Positions 34,830 through 43,183 of a DNA stretch of 64,000 nt are shown here, piece by piece. Each line of letters begins with the position of its first letter. Positions within the stretch are counted from its first letter, which is position 1. This DNA is from Cytobacillus oceanisediminis (GTDB lineage Bacteria; Bacillota; Bacilli; Bacillales; Cytobacillaceae), in contig NZ_SOEE01000003.1 of NCBI RefSeq assembly GCF_004366035.1, positions 310,001 to 374,000 of the forward strand, written 5' to 3'. The notes under the pieces are model-generated. The model did no database searches. It was not told the DNA's origin and saw nothing but the letters and a program-made list of their open reading frames with translations. Made by a program: the position numbers and the translations under genes.

Positions 34830-36236
34830 ATGAAGGATAATCGGACTGGACAAAGAGATGGAAATATATTTAAAAAAGAAATGGATCGCCGTGCTTTTTT
34901 GCAGAAAACGACCTTAGCTGCCAGTGCAACAATTGGATTATCTCTTGCTAACTCTCTTAATTTAATTACAGCAAGTGCTGCCTCTTCTGCTTCGATTATG
35001 AACTCCGCTGGCAAGAAACCGGATTTAGTTTTCCCGGTTATTAGTGACATTCATATTCATAACAGCAGCACTAAAACACTTGAAAAGTTTATAAATACTT
35101 TAGAACAGCTGAATATGATTGTTCCGAAGCAGGATGCTTTTTTGGTTGTAGGAGATTTAACCGATTATGGATATGCATCCGAATTCGATAAGTTTATGTC
35201 AGCTTATAATACCCACAAACAGCCAGGTGCCGTTTCCATGTTTGCCATAGGGAATCATGACTATTGGAATGGCTTATCAGCAGCAGATGCACAAAAGCGA
35301 TTCCTAGCAAAAACAGGCATGGAATCTATCCGCTATCACAAGGTAATCAAAGGCTACCATTTTATCATTCTGGGAACAGAAGATGGATTGACAGAGGGCA
35401 CCTTTTCCGCGGAACAGATTAATTGGCTGGGTGAGCAGCTGAAGATTGCGCATGAAGATGATTGGAAAAAGCCAATTTTTGTCTTTCACCATCAGCCGAT
35501 TAAAGGGACGGTCTATGGGAGCGAATGGGGCTTTAATCAAAATAGAGACCTTTTTTACAACACTTTAAAAGAATATCCGCAAGTCATCTCATTTTCCGGT
35601 CATACACACTATCCTCTTGATGACCCGAGAATCATTCACCAGAAGGATTTTACTTCAATTGGAACCTCAACTGGCGCCTATTTGTGGCTGGACGCAGGCA
35701 GAATTCAAGGGGAAGTGCCTGAAGGGGCAGATGTCCTGAATCAGGCATTAATTGTAGAGGTTCATAATAATAAGGTACTGATCAGGCGCCGCGATATTCA
35801 TCATAATGATTGGACAGGAGAGCCATTTGAAATAAACTATCCCGCAAATAAGCGGAAATTTTCTTATACAGAAGACAGAGATAACAAGGCGCCTTTTTTT
35901 ACCAAAGATGCGATGCTTTCCATTAATCATGAAATGACAACAGCCACTGGCATGGCCATTATGTTTACACAAGCCAAGGATGACCTGCTGGTTCATGACT
36001 ACAAGGTAGTGGCAAGACATGCAAATTCAGAGGAAGTCGTGAAGGAATTTCTTGCATTCTCGGAATTCTATAAAGATCCTGTGCCAAACCCTTTAACGTT
36101 AACAATTGAAGGATTACAGGCTAATACAGCCTATCAAATTGAGGTGCATGCACTGGATGCTTATGGGAATGTATGTAAGAAGCCTTTGAGAGCTTTAGGG
36201 AAGACGAAAACGATGGCTGCCGCAAATCCCGTTTAA
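34830..36236 (+). CDS. Tat-exported metallophosphoesterase, second enzyme
   Basis: 468 residues with a twin-arginine signal (MDRRAFLQKTTLAASATIG, Arg20-Arg21). Metal motifs: VISDIHIHNS, VGDLTDYG, IGNHDYW, FVFHHQP and FSGHTHYPLDD. A C-terminal extension of about 130 residues (LSINHEMTTATGMAIMFTQ and later TLTIEGLQANTAYQIEVHALDAYGN) resembles a fibronectin-type III-like beta domain. The two exported phosphatases differ in sequence and probably in substrate. Located 78 bp after the first enzyme. Confidence 0.86.
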   Translation: MKDNRTGQRDGNIFKKEMDRRAFLQKTTLAASATIGLSLANSLNLITASAASSASIMNSAGKKPDLVFPVISDIHIHNSSTKTLEKFINTLEQLNMIVPKQDAFLVVGDLTDYGYASEFDKFMSAYNTHKQPGAVSMFAIGNHDYWNGLSAADAQKRFLAKTGMESIRYHKVIKGYHFIILGTEDGLTEGTFSAEQINWLGEQLKIAHEDDWKKPIFVFHHQPIKGTVYGSEWGFNQNRDLFYNTLKEYPQVISFSGHTHYPLDDPRIIHQKDFTSIGTSTGAYLWLDAGRIQGEVPEGADVLNQALIVEVHNNKVLIRRRDIHHNDWTGEPFEINYPANKRKFSYTEDRDNKAPFFTKDAMLSINHEMTTATGMAIMFTQAKDDLLVHDYKVVARHANSEEVVKEFLAFSEFYKDPVPNPLTLTIEGLQANTAYQIEVHALDAYGNVCKKPLRALGKTKTMAAANPV

Positions 36237-36276
36237 TAAAGACGATTAGTAATAATAATCAGCAGGAGGGAAGAAC

Positions 36277-36456
36277 ATGCTGCAAAATATAGGTATACCT
36301 GGATTAATATTAGTATTAGTTATCGCACTTATCATTTTCGGCCCATCGAAGCTGCCGGAAATTGGCCGGGCATTCGGCTCGACTTTGAGGGAATTTAAAA
36401 GCTCAACAAAAGAATTGCTGGCAGAGAACCAGGAAGACAGCAGCAAAACTAAATAA
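36277..36456 (+). CDS. tatA: Twin-arginine translocase subunit TatA
   Basis: 59 residues, too short for most ORF cut-offs. [20 protein letters not shown] membrane helix, then [23 protein letters not shown] amphipathic helix, the TatA signature, and a short polar tail. GGAGGG precedes the ATG. It follows the two Tat substrates by 40 bp, as tatAd follows phoD in B. subtilis, but no tatC is adjacent, so it must work with TatC encoded elsewhere. Confidence 0.92.
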   Translation: MLQNIGIPGLILVLVIALIIFGPSKLPEIGRAFGSTLREFKSSTKELLAENQEDSSKTK

Positions 36457-36468
36457 CAAAACAGAAAT

Positions 36469-36498
36469 GGGCCGGCTTTCTTGGAGTTGGCCCTTTTT
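36469..36498 (+). terminator. Terminator after tatA
   Basis: GGGCC / GGCCC stem with a 15-nt loop, then TTTTT. Confidence 0.7.
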
Positions 36499-36535
36499 CG
36501 TGAAGATTTTGAAAAAGCTGTCTTCCAAATGGGGA

Positions 36536-36636
36536 TATTGGCCACTTTCGGAAGTTTATCGGTCAGTAATAGCATATATCAGTCACTTTCCTGAAATATC
36601 GGTCACTTTTCCAACCTATCGGCCATTTGCTTAAAT
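36536..36636. repeat. 20-bp tandem repeat, about 5 copies
   Basis: Copies centred on TATCGGTCACTTT, ends of TATC or TATT at 36540, 36560, 36580, 36600 and 36620, exactly 20 bp apart. The same repeat recurs at 55661-55790. Confidence 0.85.
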
Positions 36637-36681
36637 GCCGGGCTTATAATAAGGCAGTTCCACAAAAAGCCATAATAGGAA

Positions 36682-36718
36682 TTACAAATTCTTAACAGAA
36701 ATTTACATCCCATTAACC
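36682..36718 (+). promoter_or_regulatory. Candidate Pho box upstream of the PHP gene
   Basis: Direct repeats TTACAA (36682), TTAACA (36692), TTTACA (36702) and TTAACC (36713) with 10-11 bp spacing fit the TT(A/T/C)ACA PhoP-binding pattern of Bacillus. Confidence 0.65.
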
Positions 36719-36725
36719 TATCTGG

Positions 36726-36737
36726 CTTGGCACCAAG
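36726..36737. promoter_or_regulatory. CTTGGCACCAAG inverted repeat, candidate PhnF operator
   Basis: CTTGG-CA-CCAAG just after the Pho box. A near copy, CTTGGCAACAAG, lies at 39211-39222 after the second Pho box. The GntR-type PhnF encoded between them is the obvious candidate to bind. Confidence 0.4.
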
Positions 36738-36776
36738 TTATTCTATTTAAAAAGGCTATGAATAGGAGGAATGAAA

Positions 36777-37643
36777 ATGAAAGCAGAGCTGCATTGCCAT
36801 ACGAATGTATCTGATTGCCCGCTATCGATTGATGAGGTATTGAATCTGGCCATTGCCAATGAGGTTTCACACTTGGCCATTACGAACCATGACACGACAA
36901 AAGGGCTGCAGGAAGCAATTGATCGTGGAAAGAGGTATGGAGTGGAGGTAATCCCCGGTATTGAAATTTCTGCTTTTGACTTTGACAGGGCACGCCGGGT
37001 TCACATTCTGGGCTATTTTATCGAACCAGGGCATAAGGCAATAGAAACGCTGTGCCAGCCAATCATTGAGCGGAGGCATAAGCTTTCATTTGAAATGGTT
37101 CAAAGGCTGATATCAGCAGGCTACAGCATTACATGGGAACGCTGTCTGGAGCTATCTGAGGGTGGAACCGGAGTTTATAAGCAGCATATCATGGAAGCTC
37201 TTATTGAAACTGGATATGCAGATTCTATTTATGGTTCCCAATACAAAAAATTATTTGGCCGCGGTCAAAATGGAGAATCGAAAGGAGTGGCTTTTATTCC
37301 GATGGAATATGTGGATGCGAGGCTTGCTGTTGAGGCAATTCTTGAAGCAGGCGGTGTGCCCGTGCTTGCCCATCCTGGCCAATATGGAAATTTTGAAAAA
37401 GTGCCTGAGCTGGTTGAAGCCGGCCTGCAGGGGATAGAAGTCTGGCATCCCCTTCATAATGAACAGCATGAAGAAATGGCAAGGAAACTGGCCATACAAT
37501 ATGGATTGACCATGACTGGAGGTTCCGACTTTCATGGGACTTACGGTGAGAAACCGGTTGTGCTGGGCTGCATGTCTCCGGGGGTGGAGAGAGTGCATGA
37601 ATTAGCTGCAAGAAGGCAGAGACTGAAAAGCCAGCGATTATAG
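36777..37643 (+). CDS. PHP domain phosphodiesterase, PhnPP-like
   Basis: 288 residues from ATG 36777, chosen because AGGAGG lies 7 nt upstream. Metal ligands of the PHP fold: ELHCHTNVSDC, ITNHDTTKG, HPGQYGNF and GGSDFHGTYG. PHP enzymes of this kind (PhnPP from Eggerthella) hydrolyse both ester bonds of the 5-phosphoribosyl cyclic phosphate made by C-P lyase. No phnP or phnN gene is present in the cluster, so this protein is the best candidate for that step. Downstream of a Pho box. Confidence 0.75.
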   Translation: MKAELHCHTNVSDCPLSIDEVLNLAIANEVSHLAITNHDTTKGLQEAIDRGKRYGVEVIPGIEISAFDFDRARRVHILGYFIEPGHKAIETLCQPIIERRHKLSFEMVQRLISAGYSITWERCLELSEGGTGVYKQHIMEALIETGYADSIYGSQYKKLFGRGQNGESKGVAFIPMEYVDARLAVEAILEAGGVPVLAHPGQYGNFEKVPELVEAGLQGIEVWHPLHNEQHEEMARKLAIQYGLTMTGGSDFHGTYGEKPVVLGCMSPGVERVHELAARRQRLKSQRL

Positions 37644-37669
37644 GCAGCACATATAAAGAGGAGTGGGAT

Positions 37670-38311
37670 TTGCACATGTCAATGATTTATAAACCAAAAA
37701 AGGATGAAAAGCTCTCCGTTTCACCTGCTGTACATCATTCCAGCTTCATCATTGACAGCTATGCGGGAGAATGGACGTCAATCGGGGAAAGAAATAAAAT
37801 TATCGAATCAAATTTTGGCGACTACACTTATACGATGGATGATGTAATAGTCAACTATGCAGAAATCGGTAAGTTTTGTTCCATTGCTTCTCATGCATGC
37901 ATTAATCCCGTTCAGCATCCGATGGACCGGGTGACCCAGCATCATATGACCTATCGGAAAGTCGACTATGGCTTCGGCAATCAGGATGATCATGAATTTT
38001 TTGATTGGCGCCGTACAAACCGGGTTAAAATAGGCCATGATGTTTGGATTGGCCACGGTGCCATCATCATGAAGGGTGTTGAAATCGGCACGGGGGCAGT
38101 CATCGGCTCCGGGGCTGTTGTTACAAAGGATGTTGAACCCTATACAATTGCAGCGGGCGTGCCCGCTAAACCGTTGAAAAGAAGATTCACTGAAGAAACA
38201 GCTGTAAAGCTGTTCGAGATTGCCTGGTGGGATTGGCCAAGAGAAAAGCTGGAAGCCCATTTTGAAGAATTAAATGATACGGAAGCTTTCATCAGGAAAT
38301 TTGGGAGCTAA
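37670..38311 (+). CDS. Hexapeptide-repeat acyltransferase of phosphonate clusters
   Basis: 213 residues, TTG start (ATG at 37676 is equally possible). Left-handed beta-helix hexapeptide repeats are visible (VKIGHDVWIGHGAIIMKGVEIGTGAVIGSGAVVTKDVEPYTIAAGVPAKPLKRRF), with the SIASHACINPVQHPMDR and FFDWRR blocks of the phosphonate-linked DapD/acetyltransferase-like family (TIGR03308 type). The acceptor is unknown; acetylation of aminoalkylphosphonates has been suggested for some. Next to the PHP gene with a short gap and then a terminator. Confidence 0.8.
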   Translation: MHMSMIYKPKKDEKLSVSPAVHHSSFIIDSYAGEWTSIGERNKIIESNFGDYTYTMDDVIVNYAEIGKFCSIASHACINPVQHPMDRVTQHHMTYRKVDYGFGNQDDHEFFDWRRTNRVKIGHDVWIGHGAIIMKGVEIGTGAVIGSGAVVTKDVEPYTIAAGVPAKPLKRRFTEETAVKLFEIAWWDWPREKLEAHFEELNDTEAFIRKFGS

Positions 38312-38326
38312 ACCATAGCCTTACAA

Positions 38327-38366
38327 GACCCAGTCACTAAAAAGATTGGGTCATTTTCATTTTTTA
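38327..38366 (+). terminator. Terminator after the hexapeptide transferase
   Basis: GACCCA / TGGGTC stem and T-rich tail. Confidence 0.6.
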
Positions 38367-38451
38367 TAAAAACATTACATTCACGTAACTCTCCATATAA
38401 ACTCTTTTTTTAGACTTAAATTGTTTCTGGATTCCGAAAGGGGCTGACTGT

Positions 38452-39153
38452 ATGAGTGAAAAAATGTTGCTGGTAGACGAGCTGATTACCCAAATAAAGG
38501 AAGGGAAGTACAAACCAAATGAAAAACTTCCTTCTGAGAATGAGCTTGCAGATCAATATAGGATTCCAAGGATGGTTGTACGGAAAGCGTATGAACAATT
38601 GCAGGATCTGGGATTCATTTTTTCAAAGCAGGGAAGGGGCAGTTATGTCCAAAATAGGAAACAGCAGATTCCGCTGATTTTAACAGGAAATATCAGCTTT
38701 AGTGAAAAGATGAATGAGCTTGGGTTTGACTTCAGGTCGCAGAATGTTTGCTTTGAAAAAATCACCTATGAATCTGATATCTATCATTCGTTAAAAGTCA
38801 ATCTGCAGGATGAAGTCTATAGAATTTCCAGATTAAGAATCGTGGACGGCTGCCCGATTGCCTTGCATACATCCTATGCAGCCAAATCAGTCTTTCCGCA
38901 AATTGATAGGGATGGACCGGGAATTACCTCTATTTTTCATTATTACAAAACGCAAGGCTATAAAGAATTCACTTCGGGCCAAAGTCAGCTGAGTGTGGTT
39001 TTCCCGAATGAATCTGAACGGAAAATCCTGCAATGCTCGAATTTGATTCCGCTTTTGCTCCTGGAGTCCCTTTGTATGGACAAAGAGACGGGAACAGTAC
39101 TGGAAGTCTCGAGAATCAAATATAGGAGCGATTGCTTTACCTATTTAATTTAA
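38452..39153 (+). CDS. phnF: GntR/UTRA regulator, PhnF-like
   Basis: 233 residues. N-terminal winged helix (KEGKYKPNEKLPSENELADQYRIPRMVVRKAYEQLQDLGFIFSKQGRGSYVQ) and a C-terminal UTRA domain (from about residue 85) of the HutC branch, as in PhnF of phosphonate clusters. It stands between the two phn units, with its own transcript probably starting near 38380. It likely regulates both; candidate operators lie at 36726 and 39211. Effector may be a phosphonate or a ribose phosphate. Confidence 0.85.
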   Translation: MSEKMLLVDELITQIKEGKYKPNEKLPSENELADQYRIPRMVVRKAYEQLQDLGFIFSKQGRGSYVQNRKQQIPLILTGNISFSEKMNELGFDFRSQNVCFEKITYESDIYHSLKVNLQDEVYRISRLRIVDGCPIALHTSYAAKSVFPQIDRDGPGITSIFHYYKTQGYKEFTSGQSQLSVVFPNESERKILQCSNLIPLLLLESLCMDKETGTVLEVSRIKYRSDCFTYLI

Positions 39154-39177
39154 TTTGGCTTTGAGTTAATAAAACTC

Positions 39178-39202
39178 TTACATAATTTACACTTCTTTAA
39201 CA
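39178..39202 (+). promoter_or_regulatory. Candidate Pho box upstream of phnG
   Basis: TTACAT (39178), TTACAC (39187) and TTAACA (39197) about 10 bp apart. Confidence 0.6.
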
Positions 39203-39210
39203 TCCGCCAG

Positions 39211-39222
39211 CTTGGCAACAAG
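39211..39222. promoter_or_regulatory. CTTGGCAACAAG, candidate PhnF operator copy
   Basis: It matches the 36726-36737 inverted repeat at 11 of 12 bases and has the same place relative to the Pho box. Confidence 0.4.
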
Positions 39223-39264
39223 ATAGATTTAAGATGCAGAACAAAAACAGATGGAGGCCAAAAG

Positions 39265-39687
39265 GTGAAAAGAAAACAGCGAACAGAAATTTTGATTGAA
39301 GGTTCACATGAATTGGCAAAATCTTTAGCGAAAGAAATTGAGCAAAAATATTCAGTTTCTGTTATACAGGAACCGGAAAATGGGCTTGTGATGTTAAAGG
39401 TTCGGGAGACTTCCAGGAACAGCCTGTTTTATTTAGGGGAAGTTCTGGTGACAGAATGCAAGGCAAAGGTGGAAGGAAAGATCGGCATAGGGATTGTGAA
39501 AGGCGATCATCCAGATCTGGCTTATCATCTTGCCGTGATTGATGCGGCATTTCTCGGGGATCTTCCCGAAACCAAACCATGGGCCGGGATACTCGAAATT
39601 GAAAAGTACTATATAGAACAGAATAGAAAAGCAAAGAATGAAGCTATTTTGAGAACAAAAGTCAGCTTTGAGACGATGGATGTTTAA
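39265..39687 (+). CDS. phnG: C-P lyase subunit PhnG
   Basis: 140 residues. LIEGSHELAKSLAKEIEQKYSV and the conserved SRNSLFYLGEVLVTECKAKV, GIGIVKGDHPDLAYHLAVIDA blocks are of PhnG, a core subunit of the PhnGHIJ complex that transfers methylphosphonate-type compounds to ribose. AUG-type start (GTG at 39265) after an AGGAGG-like site. First gene of a seven-gene operon. Confidence 0.93.
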   Translation: MKRKQRTEILIEGSHELAKSLAKEIEQKYSVSVIQEPENGLVMLKVRETSRNSLFYLGEVLVTECKAKVEGKIGIGIVKGDHPDLAYHLAVIDAAFLGDLPETKPWAGILEIEKYYIEQNRKAKNEAILRTKVSFETMDV

Positions 39688-39705
39688 TAGAAGGAGGAAC
39701 AGGCG

Positions 39706-40326
39706 TTGAAATTAGATGTTGTTCATGACCTGCAATCTGTATATAGAAAATTAGTCGATTCCACATCAAGGCCAGGGCTGATATCAGACCTGGGCAAGGA
39801 AGCTGCATTGCTTGACGGGGAGAATGCAGCTGGCTGCTCCAGATCGCTCTTACTGCTGGCGCTAACGCTGCTTGATCCTGAGGTTACATTTAAAGTGTAT
39901 GGCAGTGAGGCTGAAGCAGTTGAGGGAGAAATCAATCAATTAACATTCGCAAAAGCGGTGCAAGCGGATCAGGCAGATTATTTATTTCTCCTGAAGGATG
40001 CCGGGGCAGGGTATCTGGAACATGCCATTGAAAATGCGAATCCAGGCACGTTCGCAAACCCGCATAAATCCGCAGTGATTATAGCAGAAACTGGTGCGAT
40101 TACTGAAGGTGACAACCTGCTATTAAGTGGACCCGGCATTCAAACAAAAATAGGAATCAATGTAGAACTGGCAGGGGATTGGATTGAAAAACGCAATGAA
40201 AAAAATAGGGAGTATCCAACAGGGGTGGACCTGGTATTCGTGGACCGAAATCATCAGCTATTATCACTGCCAAGAACGACTCAAATAACAGAAAGCAGGG
40301 AGGTGGAGAAGGAATGGGTTATGTAG
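39706..40326 (+). CDS. phnH: C-P lyase subunit PhnH
   Basis: 206 residues. DVVHDLQSVYRKLVDSTSRPGLI and NPGTFANPHKSAVIIAE and LLLSGPGIQTKIGI are PhnH signatures. PhnH is part of the PhnGHIJ core and binds PhnJ and PhnI in a stable complex. Overlaps phnI by 13 bp. TTG start after AAGGAGGAA. Confidence 0.93.
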   Translation: MKLDVVHDLQSVYRKLVDSTSRPGLISDLGKEAALLDGENAAGCSRSLLLLALTLLDPEVTFKVYGSEAEAVEGEINQLTFAKAVQADQADYLFLLKDAGAGYLEHAIENANPGTFANPHKSAVIIAETGAITEGDNLLLSGPGIQTKIGINVELAGDWIEKRNEKNREYPTGVDLVFVDRNHQLLSLPRTTQITESREVEKEWVM

Positions 40327-41447
40327 CGGTAAAAGGCGGGACACAGGCCATTGAAGAGTCGATTAAACGATTGAAATATGAAAGGCTGCATAAGGAGCAA
40401 GTGCTGGAAACCGGACAGATTGAAGCAGGGATGAGAGGGTTAATCGATCAAGTGATGTCAGAGGGCAGCTTATATAATGAAAAGCTTGCTGCATTAGCGA
40501 TCAAGCAGGCTGAAGGAAATCCGGAAGAGGCGGTATTCCTGCTCCGCGCATACCGCTCAACCCTGCCGAGAAAGTACTGCTCGAAAATCATTGAAACCGG
40601 GGAAATGAAGGTTGAACGCCGGATTTCAGCAAGCTTCAAGGATATTCCCGGCGGCCAGATTTTAGGGGCGACAACTGATTATACTCACCGGCTCCTGGAT
40701 TTCAATCTGATGAAGGAAACGGAAAAGATGGTAAAAGAATGGCTTTCATCTTATGCTTCAGACAATAACCCATTTGATGAACTGCTGCAGGAGCCTGATC
40801 TTATATTACCGAAGGTGCTGGATTATTTGAGGAAAGAAGGCTTGATTCCTCCACTTGAAAACAATGATGCTGAGCCGGATGATGTGACGAGGGAAAGCCT
40901 TGACTTTCCATCAAGCCGCAGCCAGCGCCTGCAAATTTTGACAAGGGGAGAAACAGGGGCTGTTACTTCACTGGCATATGCGGTTATCAGAGGCTATGGC
41001 GCTCTGCATCCGACTGTTGGTGAGCTAAGAGTTGGAAGCCTGCCAATATACGTGGGCCATCCGAATGAAGAGGGCAACGATGAAGATGACTATTACATTG
41101 GTGATATAAAAACAACAGAAGCGGAAATGCTTATGCCTTTTATGACCGAAAAGGAGAAAGGGAAAAAGGAATTGGAGTTTGAAATCGGATACGGATTATG
41201 TTTCGGACAGAATGAGACAAAAGCCATCGCTATGGGCATTCTGGATAATTGTCTGGAGCATCCTGATAATAGCTTCCCAAGCCATAATGAGGAATTTGTC
41301 CTCTTCCATATTGATTCTGTCGAGTCAACTGGCTTCATATCACATTTGAAAATGCCGCATTATGTAACGTTCCAGTCGAAGCTTGACAGTGTGAGAAAGA
41401 CAAAAGCGAAAGCAGACGAACGTGAGGAGGTGCAGGCATATGATTAA
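40314..41447 (+). CDS. phnI: C-P lyase subunit PhnI (ribosyl transfer)
   Basis: 377 residues. GYVAVKGGTQAIEESIKRLKYERL start and later FPSSRSQRLQILTRGETGAVTSLAYAVIRGYG block are classic PhnI, the subunit that attaches ribose triphosphate to the phosphonate with loss of adenine. It overlaps phnJ by 8 bp in the start region of that gene. Confidence 0.94.
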   Translation: MGYVAVKGGTQAIEESIKRLKYERLHKEQVLETGQIEAGMRGLIDQVMSEGSLYNEKLAALAIKQAEGNPEEAVFLLRAYRSTLPRKYCSKIIETGEMKVERRISASFKDIPGGQILGATTDYTHRLLDFNLMKETEKMVKEWLSSYASDNNPFDELLQEPDLILPKVLDYLRKEGLIPPLENNDAEPDDVTRESLDFPSSRSQRLQILTRGETGAVTSLAYAVIRGYGALHPTVGELRVGSLPIYVGHPNEEGNDEDDYYIGDIKTTEAEMLMPFMTEKEKGKKELEFEIGYGLCFGQNETKAIAMGILDNCLEHPDNSFPSHNEEFVLFHIDSVESTGFISHLKMPHYVTFQSKLDSVRKTKAKADEREEVQAYD

Positions 41448-42294
41448 CGCCTATAACTTTGCTTTCTTTGACGAAGGTTCGAAGCGGGAAATTAGAAGAG
41501 CCACATTAAAAGCGATTGCACTCCCGGGTTATCAGGTTCCATTTGCTTCAAGGGAAATGCCGATTGGAAGGGGATGGGGGACAGGAGGCCTGCAGCTGAC
41601 ACTCTCATTGATCGGGAGAGAAGATGTATTGAAGGTCATTGATCAGGGCTCAGATGAATCTGTCAATGCAGTCAGTATTAAAAAGCTTGTATCAGATACA
41701 ACAGGTGTTCAAATAACGGAACATACTTCTCAGGCGACCATTATTCAATCACGGCACAGAATCCCGGAGGTACCGCTGAAAAAGGAACAAATCCTTGTAC
41801 TGCAGGTACCGCTTCCTGAACCGCTCCGATATTTTGAATCCAGTGAGCATGAAACGAAAAAGCTTCATGCAGAAAAAGAATACAGCGGTGCCTGGCTCAT
41901 GCTCTTTGAACAAATCATGAAATACGGAAGCATGACAACAGGTGCAGATCATCCGGTCATGGTTCACGGCCGCTATGTAATGGCACCAAGCCCGATCCCA
42001 CGCTTTGATAATCCGAAAATGGATGAAAACGAAGCACTCATATTATTGGGAGCAGGCCGCGAAAAGAAGATATATGCAGTTCCGCCATTTACGAGAATCG
42101 TTTCCCTTGATTTTGAAGATTATCCGTTTGAAAAGGAAAGTTTTGATGGGAAATGCTGCAGATTGTGCGGCTCTGAGGGAGTGTTCCTTGACGAACTGAT
42201 CGATGAGGCAACAGGAGAGGTGTATTATCAATGCAATGATACCAGCTATTGTTATGAAATATTAAACAAAGATGAAAAGGCAGGAGTGAATTAA
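41440..42294 (+). CDS. phnJ: C-P lyase PhnJ, radical SAM iron-sulfur enzyme
   Basis: 284 residues from ATG 41440 (GGAGG at 41426). Cluster and catalytic cysteines are present as Cys240-x2-Cys243-x21-Cys265-x5-Cys271, the spacing of E. coli PhnJ, where three ligate the 4Fe-4S cluster and one is the thiyl radical site. PIGRGWGTGGLQLTLSLIG near residue 38 is also invariant. The enzyme cleaves the C-P bond of the ribosyl phosphonate to alkane and cyclic ribose phosphate. Confidence 0.95.
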   Translation: MINAYNFAFFDEGSKREIRRATLKAIALPGYQVPFASREMPIGRGWGTGGLQLTLSLIGREDVLKVIDQGSDESVNAVSIKKLVSDTTGVQITEHTSQATIIQSRHRIPEVPLKKEQILVLQVPLPEPLRYFESSEHETKKLHAEKEYSGAWLMLFEQIMKYGSMTTGADHPVMVHGRYVMAPSPIPRFDNPKMDENEALILLGAGREKKIYAVPPFTRIVSLDFEDYPFEKESFDGKCCRLCGSEGVFLDELIDEATGEVYYQCNDTSYCYEILNKDEKAGVN

Positions 42295-43140
42295 ATGACT
42301 GAATTTGAGGTTCCGGTCTTATCTATAAAAAACTTAAACAAGCAATTCGGTCCCGGCTGCGATCATTGCAGAAACCCTGAGCCTTTGACCCTGATCAAAA
42401 ATTACTGTAGTGTGTGCGGAACGGTCTATGCGTGCAGGGATGTGTCATTTGATGTCTACCCTGGAGAAGTGCTTGGAATTGTAGGGGAAAGCGGAAGCGG
42501 CAAGTCCACCTTAATGCAATGCCTGTACTTTGACCAGGAAACGACCTCAGGGGAGGCGTATATTTCTTCCTACCAGAATGGGCTGAATAATCTTTTTGAG
42601 GAATCCTCCCAGCAAAAACGGTATATCCGCAACCACTTAATGGGCAAAGTCTATCAAAACCCTCTATCGGGATTAAGAATCGACTTTTCTTCGATTGGAA
42701 ATATTGCCGAAAAATTGATTGCAGCCGGCAGCAGGAATGTGGGAATGATGGAAGACAGGGGATCAGAGCTGCTCAGCAAGGTGAATATTCCCGTCCATCG
42801 CCGCAAAGAAGCTCCAAAGAATTTTTCCGGGGGAATGCAGCAGCGTGTGCAAATTGCCAAGGCACTTTCTAATCAGCCTCCGATTCTCCTTTTGGATGAG
42901 GTTACGACCGGACTGGATCTATCTGTACAAGCAAGTGTTTTGGATTTAATTAAAAGCCTGCAGAGAGAGATGAATATTAGTATTGTGCTGGTTTCGCATG
43001 ATTTGGGCGTTATCCGGATGCTTGCGGACAGAACATTGGTCATGCTGGAGGGACAGGTCATTGAACAGGGGCTGACAGATCAGATACTCGAAGATCCTCA
43101 AGCTCCATTTACTCAAAGCCTGGTTCATTCGCTTCTTTAA
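42295..43140 (+). CDS. phnK: PhnK, ABC-type ATPase of the C-P lyase
   Basis: 281 residues. Walker A GESGSGKST, ABC signature SGGMQQRV, Walker B ILLLDEVTTGLD. An extra Cys-rich insert before the ATPase start, GPGCDHCRNPEP...CSVCGTV, is characteristic of PhnK. It binds the PhnGHIJ complex rather than a membrane pump. It starts directly after the phnJ stop. Confidence 0.93.
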   Translation: MTEFEVPVLSIKNLNKQFGPGCDHCRNPEPLTLIKNYCSVCGTVYACRDVSFDVYPGEVLGIVGESGSGKSTLMQCLYFDQETTSGEAYISSYQNGLNNLFEESSQQKRYIRNHLMGKVYQNPLSGLRIDFSSIGNIAEKLIAAGSRNVGMMEDRGSELLSKVNIPVHRRKEAPKNFSGGMQQRVQIAKALSNQPPILLLDEVTTGLDLSVQASVLDLIKSLQREMNISIVLVSHDLGVIRMLADRTLVMLEGQVIEQGLTDQILEDPQAPFTQSLVHSLL

Positions 43141-43183
43141 GGCTAATCGGAATATAATTCATTTCAAATTAGGGGGAAGCATA

